Source: Pseudomonas paracarnis (GTDB lineage Bacteria; Pseudomonadota; Gammaproteobacteria; Pseudomonadales; Pseudomonadaceae). From it: 64,000 nucleotides of DNA. Shown in pieces: positions 18,041 to 27,230 of this stretch. Location of the stretch: NCBI RefSeq assembly GCF_904063055.1, contig NZ_CAJFCN010000001.1, forward strand, positions 186,001-250,000, given 5' to 3'. Positions within the stretch are counted from its first letter, which is position 1, and each line of letters begins with the position of its first letter. Both the position numbers and the translations under genes were made by a program. The notes under the pieces were generated by a model, which ran no database searches, was not told the DNA's origin, and was given only the letters and a program-made list of their open reading frames with translations.

Positions 18041-18685
18041 ATGCATCCCTCTCGTGTACTTATTACCGCCGCGTTTGTGCTGGCCGGTGTTTCCAATGCA
18101 ATGGCCGCCTCCAGTGTGGACCTCAGTGTCGTCGGTGTGATCACGCCCTCCGCCTGTACACCCACATTGTCCGGTGATGGGGTAGTGGACCATGGCAAAA
18201 TCTCGATTCAGGACTTCCCGGAGTTTGGCTATAAAGTACTTCCAAAGGCCACGCTGCAGCTCGAGGTGGCCTGTGATGCGCCGGTGCTGATGGCCGTCAA
18301 GAGCACGGATAATCGCCCGGGCACTGCAATTCCCACGTATCCAACTCAGCCGCAAGACCTTTCACGTTTTGGTCTGGGCCTGACCAGCGCCGGGAAGAAA
18401 ATCGGTTGGTACGAACTGTCAACGTCTAACGCTACCGCCGACGATAACCCTGTTGGTTTAATCGAGTCCCCGACTGGTAATACCTGGGTGAATGCACCCG
18501 ACCGTTCGACGTGGCAGCCAGGCTGGATGCGTACCGCCCACGACAGCAGTAGTGCGCCTTTTCCAATGACCAGATTCAGTGCGCAAGTGGGCGTTGCCAC
18601 GACCCTGACGGGCAAGAGGGATTTGCCGATTGCCGAGGAAGTTTACATAGACGGTAGCGCTACGCTCGACGTCGTCTACCTTTAA
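18041..18685 (+). CDS. Orphan DUF1120 fimbrial subunit F
   Basis: 214 residues from the ATG at 18041, chosen because a signal peptide (to NAMA, residue 22) follows directly. ASSVDLSVVGVITPSACTPTLSG, Cys39 and Cys78 (39 apart) and the C-terminus DGSATLDVVYL place it with subunits A and C. It stands alone on the plus strand behind the RcsB-like gene, with its own box-bearing leader, and has no chaperone or usher of its own. It probably uses the machinery encoded at 9741-13000 and may be an alternative major pilin. Confidence 0.85.
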   Translation: MHPSRVLITAAFVLAGVSNAMAASSVDLSVVGVITPSACTPTLSGDGVVDHGKISIQDFPEFGYKVLPKATLQLEVACDAPVLMAVKSTDNRPGTAIPTYPTQPQDLSRFGLGLTSAGKKIGWYELSTSNATADDNPVGLIESPTGNTWVNAPDRSTWQPGWMRTAHDSSSAPFPMTRFSAQVGVATTLTGKRDLPIAEEVYIDGSATLDVVYL

Positions 18686-18784
18686 CGCTGTGGGGCATCA
18701 CGCATTCCTTACGGGTAAAGCCATAGCTTTCTGCTGTAACGCGGACTATTGTTCAGCCCCCTGTTCATTGTGCGGAACCTGCCC

Positions 18785-19255
18785 ATGAGTGATGCCCACA
18801 ACGCCCTGATCACCCAGTTCTATAGCGCTTTCCAGCGGCTGGATGCCGAAGCCATGGCGGCCTGCTACACCGACGATGTGCTGTTCAGCGACCCGGCATT
18901 TGGCGAATTGCGCGGTCGGGATGCCGGCGACATGTGGCGCATGCTCACCACGCGAGCCAAGGACTTTTCCCTGGTGTTCGATCAAGTGCGCAGCGATGAC
19001 ACGGGTGGCAGTGCCCACTGGGTGGCGACGTATCTGTTCAGTGCGACGGGCAATACGGTGGTCAACGATATCCAGGCGCGGTTCGTGTTTCGCGACGGCA
19101 AGATCTGCGAGCATCACGACCATTTTGACCTGTGGCGTTGGTCGCGCCAGGCCTTGGGTGCCAAGGGCCTGTTGCTGGGGTGGACGCCGCTGGTGAAAAA
19201 CGCCGTGCGCGCGCAGGCCAATAAAGGCCTGAAGGTATTTCAGAGCGGGCGTTGA
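18785..19255 (+). CDS. Nuclear transport factor 2 / SnoaL-like protein
   Basis: 156 residues from the ATG at 18785. It shows the small cone-shaped fold pattern: an N-terminal helix (ITQFYSAFQRLDAEAMAACYTDDVLFSDP), then sheet segments with the typical GRDAGDMW and the end stretch CEHHDHFDLWRWSRQALG. The family includes enzymes and ligand-binding proteins. Proteins of this length with DLWRWSRQALG are common in proteobacteria with no known role. It is followed 37 bases later by a GIY-YIG gene. Confidence 0.75.
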   Translation: MSDAHNALITQFYSAFQRLDAEAMAACYTDDVLFSDPAFGELRGRDAGDMWRMLTTRAKDFSLVFDQVRSDDTGGSAHWVATYLFSATGNTVVNDIQARFVFRDGKICEHHDHFDLWRWSRQALGAKGLLLGWTPLVKNAVRAQANKGLKVFQSGR

Positions 19256-19292
19256 TAGACTGGGCGCTCCCTTGCGTTAACCGAATCAACTT

Positions 19293-19574
19293 GTGAATAC
19301 TCCTGAACCAAAACCCTGGTTTGTCTATCTGGTGCGCGCCGCCAATGGTTCGTTGTATTGCGGCATCAGCAACGACCCTTTGCGCCGGTTTGCCAAGCAC
19401 CAGAGCGGTAAGGGGGCGCGTTTTTTCCTCTCCAGCCCTGCGGTGGCGCTGGTGTACACCGAGCAATGCGCGAGCAAAGGCGAAGCGTTGCGTCAGGAAC
19501 GCTTGATCAAGAAGTTGAAAAAGAGCGCTAAGGAGTGCCTGGCGGCAAGTGGCTCCCCCACCAACGCCTCCTGA
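19293..19574 (+). CDS. GIY-YIG nuclease-domain protein (UPF0213 type)
   Basis: 93 residues from a [23 protein letters not shown] is the GIY-YIG core (VYL...YCGI), with the Arg of [12 protein letters not shown] and the C-terminal Glu in [14 protein letters not shown]. This is the size of the stand-alone YhbQ/UPF0213 family, possible DNA-processing nucleases. Start codon and ribosome site are weak. Confidence 0.85.
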   Translation: MNTPEPKPWFVYLVRAANGSLYCGISNDPLRRFAKHQSGKGARFFLSSPAVALVYTEQCASKGEALRQERLIKKLKKSAKECLAASGSPTNAS

Positions 19575-19654
19575 GTACGCGAGGGCGGCTAAAAAAGTTA
19601 TTTGCATAAAAAAGGTGAGGTAAACCCTCGGCCCATCCGTGTAATGCTTGAAAC

Positions 19655-19701
19655 TGCGATCAATTCGCATTAACAGCGTTTTTTACACGGATTCTCACAG
19701 C
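19655..19701. promoter_or_regulatory. Possible degenerate Fur site before the siderophore receptor
   Basis: GCGATCAATTCGCATTAAC (about 19656-19674) matches the 19-base Fur consensus at only about 10 positions, and it also forms TGCGA/TCGCA arms. Offered as a weak candidate because the following gene should be iron-regulated. Confidence 0.25.
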
Positions 19702-22116
19702 ATGAAGTCGACGGCGGGCGGTTGGATCAAACAGTGGCTGGGAGCCTCGGCATTAGCGGTATCGGGGCTGGCGTTGTTGCCGCTTGGCATTGCCCAGGCG
19801 CAGGAGCAGCAAAGCACTCAATTCAAGTTTGCCCTGGCGGCCAAGCCATTGCCTCAGGCGCTGAGCGAGTTCAGCCGGATCACCGGTATCAGCGTGATCT
19901 ACACCGATGAAGCGCCCTACGGCCTCAATGCCCCGGCGGTCAGCGGGCCGATGACTGCAAGCCAGGCGCTGCAACGTCTGTTGAGCCAGTCCGGCTTCAC
20001 CTTCCGCCAGATCGACGCCCGAACCCTGGCGCTGGAGCCGGTGCCTACCGATGGCGCGGTCAACCTCGGCGCTACTACCATCAGCGGCACCAACCTCGCT
20101 CAGGACAGCACCAGCTACCAACCGCCACCGACCAGTTCGGTGATGCGCTCCCATGGGTTGCTGCTGGAAGCCCCGCAGACCGTCAACGTAGTCCCGGCTC
20201 AAGTGCTGCGCGACCAACAACCGCGCAACCTGGATGATGCGCTGGGCAATATCAGTGGCATCACTCAGTCCAATACCCTGGGCAGCACCCAGGATGCGGT
20301 GATGTTGCGCGGCTTCGGCGACAACCGTAATGGCTCGATCATGAAGGACGGTATGCCAGTGGTGCAGGGCCGGGCGTTGAACGCTACCGCCGAGCGTGTC
20401 GAAGTGCTCAAGGGCCCGTCATCGCTGTTGTATGGCATCCAGGACCCGGGCGGTGTGGTCAATATCGTCAGCAAAAAGCCTGAACGGGTGCAGTCCACCT
20501 CCCTGACAGCGCGCGGCTCTACCTTCGGCAGCGGCAAGAATGGCAGCGGCGGCAACCTCGATACCACCGGCCCCCTCGGTGACAGTGGCTTGGCCTATCG
20601 CCTGATCGTCGACCATGAAGACGAAGACTACTGGCGCAACTACGGCACCCACCGCGAGACCCTGGTGGCGCCGTCCCTGGCCTGGTACGGCGACACCACC
20701 CAAGTGGTGCTAGCCTATGAGCATCGCGAATTTCTCGCGCCGTTCGACCGGGGCACCGCCATCGATCCCAAGACCAACCATCCGTTGAACATCCCCGCCA
20801 CCCGCCGTCTGGATGAGCCTTTCAACAACATGGAAGGCCGCTCCGATCTGTACCGCTTGACTGTCGATCATGATCTCAACGACGACTGGAAAGCCCACTT
20901 CGGCTACAGCTGGAACCGCGAAACCTACGACGCCAGCCAGGTGCGCGTGGTCAAGGTCAACCCCAACGGCACCCTGACCCGCAGCATGGACGGCACTCAG
21001 GGCGCGCTGACCACCGACCGCTTCGCCACCGCCAGCCTCGAAGGCAAGGTCGATGTCGCGGGTATGCAGCACGACCTGGTGTTCGGCCTGGACGATGAGT
21101 ACCGCAAGATCTACCGCGCCGACCTGATCCGCCAGGCACCGCGAGGCAGCTTCGATTACAACAACCCGGTGTACGGCAACGAAGTCGCCGGTTCCAAAGT
21201 CAGCGCGCCGGACAGCAACCAGACCGATCTGCTGCGCAGCGATTCGTTGTTCTTCCAGGATGCCATCCACCTCAACGAGCAATGGATTCTGGTCGGCGGT
21301 GCGCGTTACCAGATGTACGACCAATACGCCGGCAAAGGCGTGCCGTTCACCGCCAACACCGACGGCAATGGCCAGAAGTGGGTGCCGCGGGCTGGGCTGG
21401 TGTATCGCTATAGCGATGAACTGTCGTTTTATGGCAGCTATACCGAGTCGTTCAAGCCCAACTCCACCATCGCGCCACTGGCCAATAAAACCGTGTTGAA
21501 CGGCAGTTTGCAGCCGGAAGAATCCAAGGCATGGGAATTGGGTACCAAGTTCGACCTGCCGGGGCGCATCACTGCCAGTGCGGCGCTGTTCACCATCGAT
21601 AAACGCAACGTGTTGGTGCAGGTGGGCGAGGGCCTGACCTCGGAGTACAGCGTGGCCGGCAAGGTGCGCTCTCGCGGCCTGGAACTGGATGCCAGCGGCC
21701 AACTGACGGATAAGTGGAGCCTGATCGGCAGCTATGCCTACACCGATGCCGAGGTCACCGAAGACCCCAAGCTCAAAGGCAATCGCCTGCAGAATGTGGC
21801 AAAAAGCACCGGCTCGTTGTCGGCGGTGTATGACTTCGGCAGCATCCTGGGCGGTGATCAACTGCGCGTCGGCGCCGGGGCGCGTTATGTCGGCGAGCGG
21901 GCAGGGGACGCGGCCAACAGTTTCGAGCTGCCCAGCTACACCGTGGCTGATGTGTTCGCCAGCTACGACACCAAGCTTGAGGGGCAGAAGGTCAAGTTCC
22001 AGCTCAACGTGAAAAACCTGTTCGACCGTACCTACTACACGTCCTCGGTGAATACGCAGTTTGTGTCCATGGGCGATGCGCGGCAGGTGTCGGTGTCCAG
22101 CACCTTGACCTTCTGA
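19702..22116 (+). CDS. TonB-dependent siderophore receptor with signalling (STN) domain
   Basis: 804 residues from the ATG at 19702, which gives a signal peptide ending AQA (residue 33). An STN domain follows (FALAAKPLPQALSEFSRITG, to about residue 115), then the plug (LLLEAPQTVNVVPAQVLRDQ, VEVLKGPSSLLYGIQDPGGVVN) and the beta-barrel ending in VSVSSTLTF with terminal Phe. It is of the FpvA/FhuE ferric-siderophore type. The STN domain implies signalling to an anti-sigma factor, but no sigma/anti-sigma pair adjoins it; the pairs at 44681 and 47545 have other receptors beside them. Confidence 0.92.
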   Translation: MKSTAGGWIKQWLGASALAVSGLALLPLGIAQAQEQQSTQFKFALAAKPLPQALSEFSRITGISVIYTDEAPYGLNAPAVSGPMTASQALQRLLSQSGFTFRQIDARTLALEPVPTDGAVNLGATTISGTNLAQDSTSYQPPPTSSVMRSHGLLLEAPQTVNVVPAQVLRDQQPRNLDDALGNISGITQSNTLGSTQDAVMLRGFGDNRNGSIMKDGMPVVQGRALNATAERVEVLKGPSSLLYGIQDPGGVVNIVSKKPERVQSTSLTARGSTFGSGKNGSGGNLDTTGPLGDSGLAYRLIVDHEDEDYWRNYGTHRETLVAPSLAWYGDTTQVVLAYEHREFLAPFDRGTAIDPKTNHPLNIPATRRLDEPFNNMEGRSDLYRLTVDHDLNDDWKAHFGYSWNRETYDASQVRVVKVNPNGTLTRSMDGTQGALTTDRFATASLEGKVDVAGMQHDLVFGLDDEYRKIYRADLIRQAPRGSFDYNNPVYGNEVAGSKVSAPDSNQTDLLRSDSLFFQDAIHLNEQWILVGGARYQMYDQYAGKGVPFTANTDGNGQKWVPRAGLVYRYSDELSFYGSYTESFKPNSTIAPLANKTVLNGSLQPEESKAWELGTKFDLPGRITASAALFTIDKRNVLVQVGEGLTSEYSVAGKVRSRGLELDASGQLTDKWSLIGSYAYTDAEVTEDPKLKGNRLQNVAKSTGSLSAVYDFGSILGGDQLRVGAGARYVGERAGDAANSFELPSYTVADVFASYDTKLEGQKVKFQLNVKNLFDRTYYTSSVNTQFVSMGDARQVSVSSTLTF

Positions 22117-22125
22117 TTCATTTAT

Positions 22126-22214
22126 CTGTGGGAGCTGGCTTGCCTGCGATGGCATCGACTGGGTTTGCTTGGTACACCCAGTTGTCTGCATCGCAGGCAA
22201 GCCAGCTCCCACAG
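22126..22214. repeat. REPIN (inverted REP pair)
   Basis: CTGTGGGAGCTGGCTTGCC opens and its reverse complement closes the element, with about 40 unique bases between arms. It lies just after the receptor stop and may act as a transcript-end hairpin. Confidence 0.88.
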
Positions 22215-22285
22215 GAAAGCGGTCGCCACATTGATAGCGAGCTGTTAGCGTTGCCGCCATTGCATGCTTATGGAAAACGCGACTG

Positions 22286-23743
22286 ATGTACTTTGGAAAA
22301 TGGTTACGCACCGGCACCCTGCTGGTCGGTTTGAGTTTTTTACTGGGCGGCTGCGCCAGCGTCTCCCAAACTTCCACGCCGGCAACCCTGGATAAACTGC
22401 TGAGCGATCCGGCGCTGCAAGGTGCTACGGTCTCGCTGATGGTACGTGACGCCCGCACGGGCTCCACGCTGTATCAGCACAACCCACGCACCCGGTTGGT
22501 GCCCGCGTCCAACCTCAAGTTGTTGACCACGGCGGCGGCCATGGATGTGCTGGGGCCGCAATACCGCTTCGCCACCCAACTGCTGAGCAACGGCATACGC
22601 CAGGGCGACCGCCTGACCGGCAACCTGTACCTGCGTGGCCTGGGCGACCCGAGCATTCAGTTTGCCGACTACCAGGCGCTGGCCGCGCAGTTGGCCAGCC
22701 AGGGCGTACGCCAGGTACAGGGCGATCTGGTGTTCGACGACACCTGGTTCGATGCTGAGCGATTGGGGGTGGATTGGTCCCATGACGATGAAACCACCTA
22801 CTACGGCGCGCAGATTTCGGCGCTGACTGTGGCACCCAATGCGGACTTTGATGCAGGCAGTGTGCTGGTCACGGCCAAGGCGCCGTTACGGGCCGGCACC
22901 CCGGTGAGTGTCGATATTTTCCCGCCTACTGATTACCTGCAACTGAGCAACCGTGCCATGAGCGGTCCGGGCAACAGTTATGGGATCAACCGTCGCCATG
23001 GCACCAACCTGTTGCAACTCAGCGGCGCAGTGGCGCCGGGAAAGCAGAGCCAGCAATTGGTCAGCGTCTGGGAGCCAACGCAACTGGTCGCGAATCTGTT
23101 TGAACAAGCCTTGGCGCAACAGGGCATCACCGTACTGGGGCGTCGGGTGATGGGCGGGGCGAGCCCGACGGCGGTAACGGTGCTGGCCGAGCACCAATCG
23201 GCGCCGTTACAGGATTTGATTACGCCGTTGCTCAAGCTTTCGAACAACAACATGTCCGAAGCCTTGCTCAAGGCCATGGGGCGCCAGACCGCCAATAGCG
23301 GCACGGCAGCAGCGGGCGCCGTGGCGGTGGCCGGGTTCCTCAAGCGCCAGGGGCTGGACACCGCCACGTTCAACCAGGTCGACGGCTCCGGCCTGTCACG
23401 GCGCAACCTGGTGTCGTCGCAAACCCTCACCGACCTGTTGCTGTCCGCCAGCAAACAGCCGTGGTTCGACGCCTGGTACAACGCGCTGCCGATTGCCGGC
23501 AACACCGACCGCATGACCGGCGGCAGCCTGCGCTATCGTCTGCGCGACACGCAGGCGCAAAACAACCTGCACGCCAAGACCGGCTCCATGGGCGGCGTGT
23601 CGTCATTGAGTGGTTACATCACCGACGCCGGCGGGCGCAAGCTGGTGTTTTCGATGCTGACCAACAACTACGTGGTGGCCGGCGCCCAGGTCAAGGCGCT
23701 CGAGGATCACGTGGCAGTGGCGCTGGCGCGCAGCGACGAGTGA
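22286..23743 (+). CDS. dacB: D-alanyl-D-alanine carboxypeptidase/endopeptidase (PBP4, S13 family), lipoprotein
   Basis: 485 residues. The lipobox LLGGC near residue 23 predicts lipid anchoring, unlike E. coli DacB, which has a cleaved signal. Penicillin-binding motifs are present: SNLK (SxxK, in VPASNLKLLTTAAA near residue 74), SNNN (SxN, in KLSNNNMSEALLKAMG) and KTG (in HAKTGSMGGVSSLSG). The large insert between SxxK and SxN is as expected for S13. It trims peptidoglycan cross-links in the periplasm. Confidence 0.92.
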   Translation: MYFGKWLRTGTLLVGLSFLLGGCASVSQTSTPATLDKLLSDPALQGATVSLMVRDARTGSTLYQHNPRTRLVPASNLKLLTTAAAMDVLGPQYRFATQLLSNGIRQGDRLTGNLYLRGLGDPSIQFADYQALAAQLASQGVRQVQGDLVFDDTWFDAERLGVDWSHDDETTYYGAQISALTVAPNADFDAGSVLVTAKAPLRAGTPVSVDIFPPTDYLQLSNRAMSGPGNSYGINRRHGTNLLQLSGAVAPGKQSQQLVSVWEPTQLVANLFEQALAQQGITVLGRRVMGGASPTAVTVLAEHQSAPLQDLITPLLKLSNNNMSEALLKAMGRQTANSGTAAAGAVAVAGFLKRQGLDTATFNQVDGSGLSRRNLVSSQTLTDLLLSASKQPWFDAWYNALPIAGNTDRMTGGSLRYRLRDTQAQNNLHAKTGSMGGVSSLSGYITDAGGRKLVFSMLTNNYVVAGAQVKALEDHVAVALARSDE

Positions 23744-23744
23744 T

Positions 23745-24524
23745 TCAGGGCTGATAGCCCATGCGCCAACTCACGGCCCGGGTCGCCGCCAGTAAGTGCT
23801 GCGCCGCCGGGCCATCTTCATCGGCATGGAACAGCGAGGTTGGGCCGACCACGGTCATCACCGCCGCCACGTGCCCGACCGCATTGAACACCGGCGCCGA
23901 CAATGCATCCACGCCGGGCATCAGCAAGCCATGCACAAAGTGCAGGCCACGGCGGCGGATTTGCTCGCACACGCTGGCATAGGCCTGATCGTCCGCCAAG
24001 CTGTGGGCGGTGCCGGCCTGAACCTCGCGTTCGCGCAGTTCTACAGTTTCCCGTGACGGCAGATAAGCGCTGAACACCAGCCCGGTGGAAGAGCTGAGCA
24101 GCGGCAACACTGAGCCCAGTTGCGTCACCACGGTAACGGCGCGCACTGCCGGCTCGATCTGCACCACGGTCGCGCCCTGGTTGCCCCACACCGCCAGAAA
24201 GCAGGTTTCGTTCAATTCATCGCGCAGTTCGGCCAGGGGCATGGCGCCGACTTTCAACACATCCATGCTGCCCAGCGCCGCCAGCCCCACTCGCAATGCC
24301 TCCCGGCCCAGGCCGTAATGGTTGGTGGCTGCGTTCTGTTCGGCAAAACCCGACGCGATCAGGGCCTGCAAATAGCGGTGCACCTTGCTCGCCGGCATCT
24401 GCACATGTTCGGCCAGGCGTGACAACGAGGTGGCCGGGGACAGTTCGGCCAGGGCCTTGAGGATATCGGTGCCGACTTCCGCCGAGCGGACTTTCTGTTT
24501 ACCGGTGTCGCGAGGCTTTTCCAT
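23745..24524 (-). CDS. hmgR: IclR-family regulator of the homogentisate pathway
   Basis: 259 residues from the ATG at 24524; no good ribosome site is seen, and an in-frame TTG at 24587 would add 21 residues. The winged HTH includes TSLSRLAEHVQMPASKVHRYLQ, and the IclR effector domain follows. P. putida HmgR, also IclR-type and divergent from hmgA, represses hmgABC and responds to homogentisate. The same geometry and the palindrome at 24589-24603 support the same job here. Confidence 0.82.
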   Translation of the reverse strand: MEKPRDTGKQKVRSAEVGTDILKALAELSPATSLSRLAEHVQMPASKVHRYLQALIASGFAEQNAATNHYGLGREALRVGLAALGSMDVLKVGAMPLAELRDELNETCFLAVWGNQGATVVQIEPAVRAVTVVTQLGSVLPLLSSSTGLVFSAYLPSRETVELREREVQAGTAHSLADDQAYASVCEQIRRRGLHFVHGLLMPGVDALSAPVFNAVGHVAAVMTVVGPTSLFHADEDGPAAQHLLAATRAVSWRMGYQP

Positions 24525-24588
24525 GGAAGGGCGAGAATCCGAGAGATGAATGGGCGTCTTTATAGCTTGACGGTCGATAGTGATCAAA

Positions 24589-24603
24589 TTACGTTATGCG
24601 TAA
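24589..24603. promoter_or_regulatory. Palindrome in the hmgR-hmgA intergenic region, probable operator
   Basis: TTACG-TTATG-CGTAA is a perfect 5-bp inverted repeat, followed by a further half-like GATTACG at 24608-24614. It lies 42 bases before the hmgA start and 65 before the hmgR ATG, a fitting place for repressor binding. Confidence 0.5.
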
Positions 24604-24644
24604 CTGGATTACGATAAATACAACTGACCCTCAGAGGACGATCC

Positions 24645-25928
24645 ATGAACCTCGAATACCTGTCGGGCTTCGGCAATGAATTCGCCAGCGAAGCCTTGCC
24701 CGGCGCGCTGCCGGTTGGCCAGAACTCGCCGCAGAAAGCCCCTTACGGCCTCTACACCGAACTGTTTTCCGGCACCGCCTTCACCATGGCCCGCAGCGAA
24801 GCCCGTCGCACCTGGCTTTACCGCATCCAGCCGTCGGCCAACCACCCGGCATTCGTCAAGCTTGCGCGGCAATTGGCCGGTGGCCCGTTGGGCGCGGTCA
24901 CGCCGAATCGCTTGCGTTGGAACCCGTTGGATATCCCGAGTGAGCCGACGGACTTTATCGACGGCCTGGTGGGCATGGTCGCCAATTCGGGGGCGGAAAA
25001 ACCAGCGGGCATCAGCATCTATAATTACCGCGCCAACCGCTCCATGGAGCGCGTGTTCTTCAATGCCGACGGCGAACTGCTGATCGTCCCCGAGCAGGGC
25101 CGCCTGCGCATCGCCACCGAACTGGGCGTGCTGGATGTCGAGCCGCTGGAAATTGTCGTGCTGCCCCGTGGTCTCAAGTTCCGTATCGAGCTGCTGGATG
25201 CGCAAGCACGCGGTTACGTCGCCGAGAACCACGGCGCCCCGCTGCGTCTGCCTGACCTAGGGCCGATTGGCAGCAACGGCCTGGCCAACCCCCGCGACTT
25301 TCTTACGCCGGTGGCCCGCTACGAAGACCTCAAGCAACCGACTACGCTGGTACAGAAGTTCCTCGGCGAACTGTGGGCCTGCGAGCTGGACCATTCACCG
25401 CTCAACGTGGTCGCCTGGCACGGCAACAATGTGCCGTACAAATACGACCTGCGTCGCTTCAACACCATTGGCACGGTGAGTTTCGATCATCCGGACCCGT
25501 CGATCTTCACCGTGCTGACCTCGCCCACCAGCGTGCATGGCCTGGCCAACCTCGACTTCGTGATCTTCCCGCCGCGCTGGATGGTGGCCGAGAACACCTT
25601 CCGGCCGCCGTGGTTCCATCGCAACCTGATGAACGAATACATGGGCCTGATCCAGGGCGCCTACGACGCCAAGGCCGAAGGCTTCCTGCCGGGCGGCGCA
25701 TCGCTGCACAGTTGCATGAGCGCCCACGGCCCGGATGGCGAGACCTGCACCAAGGCCATCAACGCGGACCTTGCGCCGCACAAGATCGATAACACCATGG
25801 CGTTCATGTTCGAGACCAGCCAAGTGCTGCGCTCGACCCAGTTCGCTCTGGAGTGCCCGCAACTGCAACCTGCTTACGACGCGTGCTGGGCTGCGCTGCC
25901 CGCCACCTTCAACCCGAATCGGAGATAA
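24645..25928 (+). CDS. hmgA: Homogentisate 1,2-dioxygenase
   Basis: 427 residues; the family is 430-445. It opens homogentisate to maleylacetoacetate with O2 in tyrosine/phenylalanine breakdown. The iron ligands are recognisable as His325 and Glu331 ([11 protein letters not shown]) and His361 (MSAHGPDGE), corresponding to human His335/Glu341/His371. The N-terminus [19 protein letters not shown] is the family start. AGAGGACG precedes the ATG. It is first gene of hmgA-fahA-maiA. Confidence 0.97.
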   Translation: MNLEYLSGFGNEFASEALPGALPVGQNSPQKAPYGLYTELFSGTAFTMARSEARRTWLYRIQPSANHPAFVKLARQLAGGPLGAVTPNRLRWNPLDIPSEPTDFIDGLVGMVANSGAEKPAGISIYNYRANRSMERVFFNADGELLIVPEQGRLRIATELGVLDVEPLEIVVLPRGLKFRIELLDAQARGYVAENHGAPLRLPDLGPIGSNGLANPRDFLTPVARYEDLKQPTTLVQKFLGELWACELDHSPLNVVAWHGNNVPYKYDLRRFNTIGTVSFDHPDPSIFTVLTSPTSVHGLANLDFVIFPPRWMVAENTFRPPWFHRNLMNEYMGLIQGAYDAKAEGFLPGGASLHSCMSAHGPDGETCTKAINADLAPHKIDNTMAFMFETSQVLRSTQFALECPQLQPAYDACWAALPATFNPNRR

Positions 25929-25931
25929 CCC

Positions 25932-27218
25932 ATGACGCAACCAACGCAGACTCGCAGCTGGGTGGCCTCGGCCAACGGTCACGCGGATTTCCCCCTGCAA
26001 AACCTGCCCCTGGGCGTGTTCAGTATCAACGGCTCGGCACCGCGCAGTGGCGTGGCGATTGGCGACATGATCCTCGACCTGCACGCTGCGCTGGATGAAT
26101 TTGACGGTGACGCCCGGCGTGCGGTTGAAGCGACAGCGGGCGGCCAATTGAACGCCTTTTTCGAACTGGGCCGTGGGCCACGTGTGGCGTTGCGCGAACG
26201 CCTGCTGGCGCTGCTGGCCGAAGGCAGCCCACTGCAACAGCGCCAAGCGCAGGTGCTGCACCGCGCCGCCGATTGCCGGATGCACTTGCCGGCGAAGATC
26301 AATGACTACACCGATTTTTACGTCGGCATCGAGCACGCGCAGAACGTCGGCAAACTGTTCCGCCCGGATAACCCCTTGTTGCCCAACTACAAGTACGTGC
26401 CGATTGGTTACCACGGCCGTGCATCGACCATTCGCCCATCGGGCACGGATGTCCGACGCCCCAAAGGCCAGACATTACCGGCCGGCCAGACCGAGCCGAC
26501 CTTCGGCCCTTGCGCGCGCCTGGACTATGAGTTGGAGCTGGGCATATGGATCGGCCAGGGCAATGCCATGGGCGACGCGATTGCCATCGGCGATGCCGCC
26601 GAGCATATCGCCGGTTTCTGCCTGCTCAACGACTGGTCGGCGCGGGATATCCAGGCCTGGGAGTACCAGCCGCTGGGGCCGTTCTTGTCGAAAAGCTTTA
26701 TCACCAGCATCTCGCCGTGGGTGGTGACTGCCGAAGCCCTGGAGCCCTTCCGCAAAGCCCAGCCGCCGCGCCCTGAAGGTGATCCGCAACCGCTGCCTTA
26801 CCTGTTGGATAAGCGTGATCAGAACGCGGGCGCCTTTGATATCGAACTGGAAGTGCTGCTCACCACGGCCTCGATGCGTGAGCAAAACCTGCCCGCCCAT
26901 CGCTTGACCCTGAGCAACACCGAGCATATGTACTGGACCGTGGCGCAAATGGTGGCGCACCACAGCGTCAATGGCTGCCAGTTGCAGGCCGGCGACCTGT
27001 TTGGTTCGGGCACGTTGTCTGGCCCGCAGCCGGGGCAATTTGGCAGCCTGTTGGAGATTACCGAAGGCGGTAAAAAGCCGATTGAACTGGCTTCCGGCGA
27101 GGTGCGCAAATTCCTCGAGGATGGCGACGAAATCATTCTGCGTGCCCGTTGCAGCCGCGAGGGTTTTGCCTCCATCGGCTTCGGCGAATGCCGCGGTACC
27201 GTGGTCGCGGCGCGCTGA
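25932..27218 (+). CDS. fahA: Fumarylacetoacetase
   Basis: 428 residues, starting three bases after the hmgA stop. It hydrolyses fumarylacetoacetate to fumarate and acetoacetate. The SH3-like N-domain is followed by the FAH catalytic fold, with metal ligands evident in NDYTDFYVGIEHAQNVG, LDYELELGIWIG and LLNDWSARDIQAWEYQPLG. The cofactor is Ca2+/Mg2+ in the family. Cytosolic; third enzyme of the pathway, although second in gene order. Confidence 0.97.
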   Translation: MTQPTQTRSWVASANGHADFPLQNLPLGVFSINGSAPRSGVAIGDMILDLHAALDEFDGDARRAVEATAGGQLNAFFELGRGPRVALRERLLALLAEGSPLQQRQAQVLHRAADCRMHLPAKINDYTDFYVGIEHAQNVGKLFRPDNPLLPNYKYVPIGYHGRASTIRPSGTDVRRPKGQTLPAGQTEPTFGPCARLDYELELGIWIGQGNAMGDAIAIGDAAEHIAGFCLLNDWSARDIQAWEYQPLGPFLSKSFITSISPWVVTAEALEPFRKAQPPRPEGDPQPLPYLLDKRDQNAGAFDIELEVLLTTASMREQNLPAHRLTLSNTEHMYWTVAQMVAHHSVNGCQLQAGDLFGSGTLSGPQPGQFGSLLEITEGGKKPIELASGEVRKFLEDGDEIILRARCSREGFASIGFGECRGTVVAAR

Positions 27219-27230
27219 GAGGGCAGGGCC

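Noticed and set aside
20710..22467. 585-codon minus-strand open frame opposite the siderophore receptor and running into dacB
   Set aside because: Crosses the intergenic REPIN and two real genes; no domain seen.
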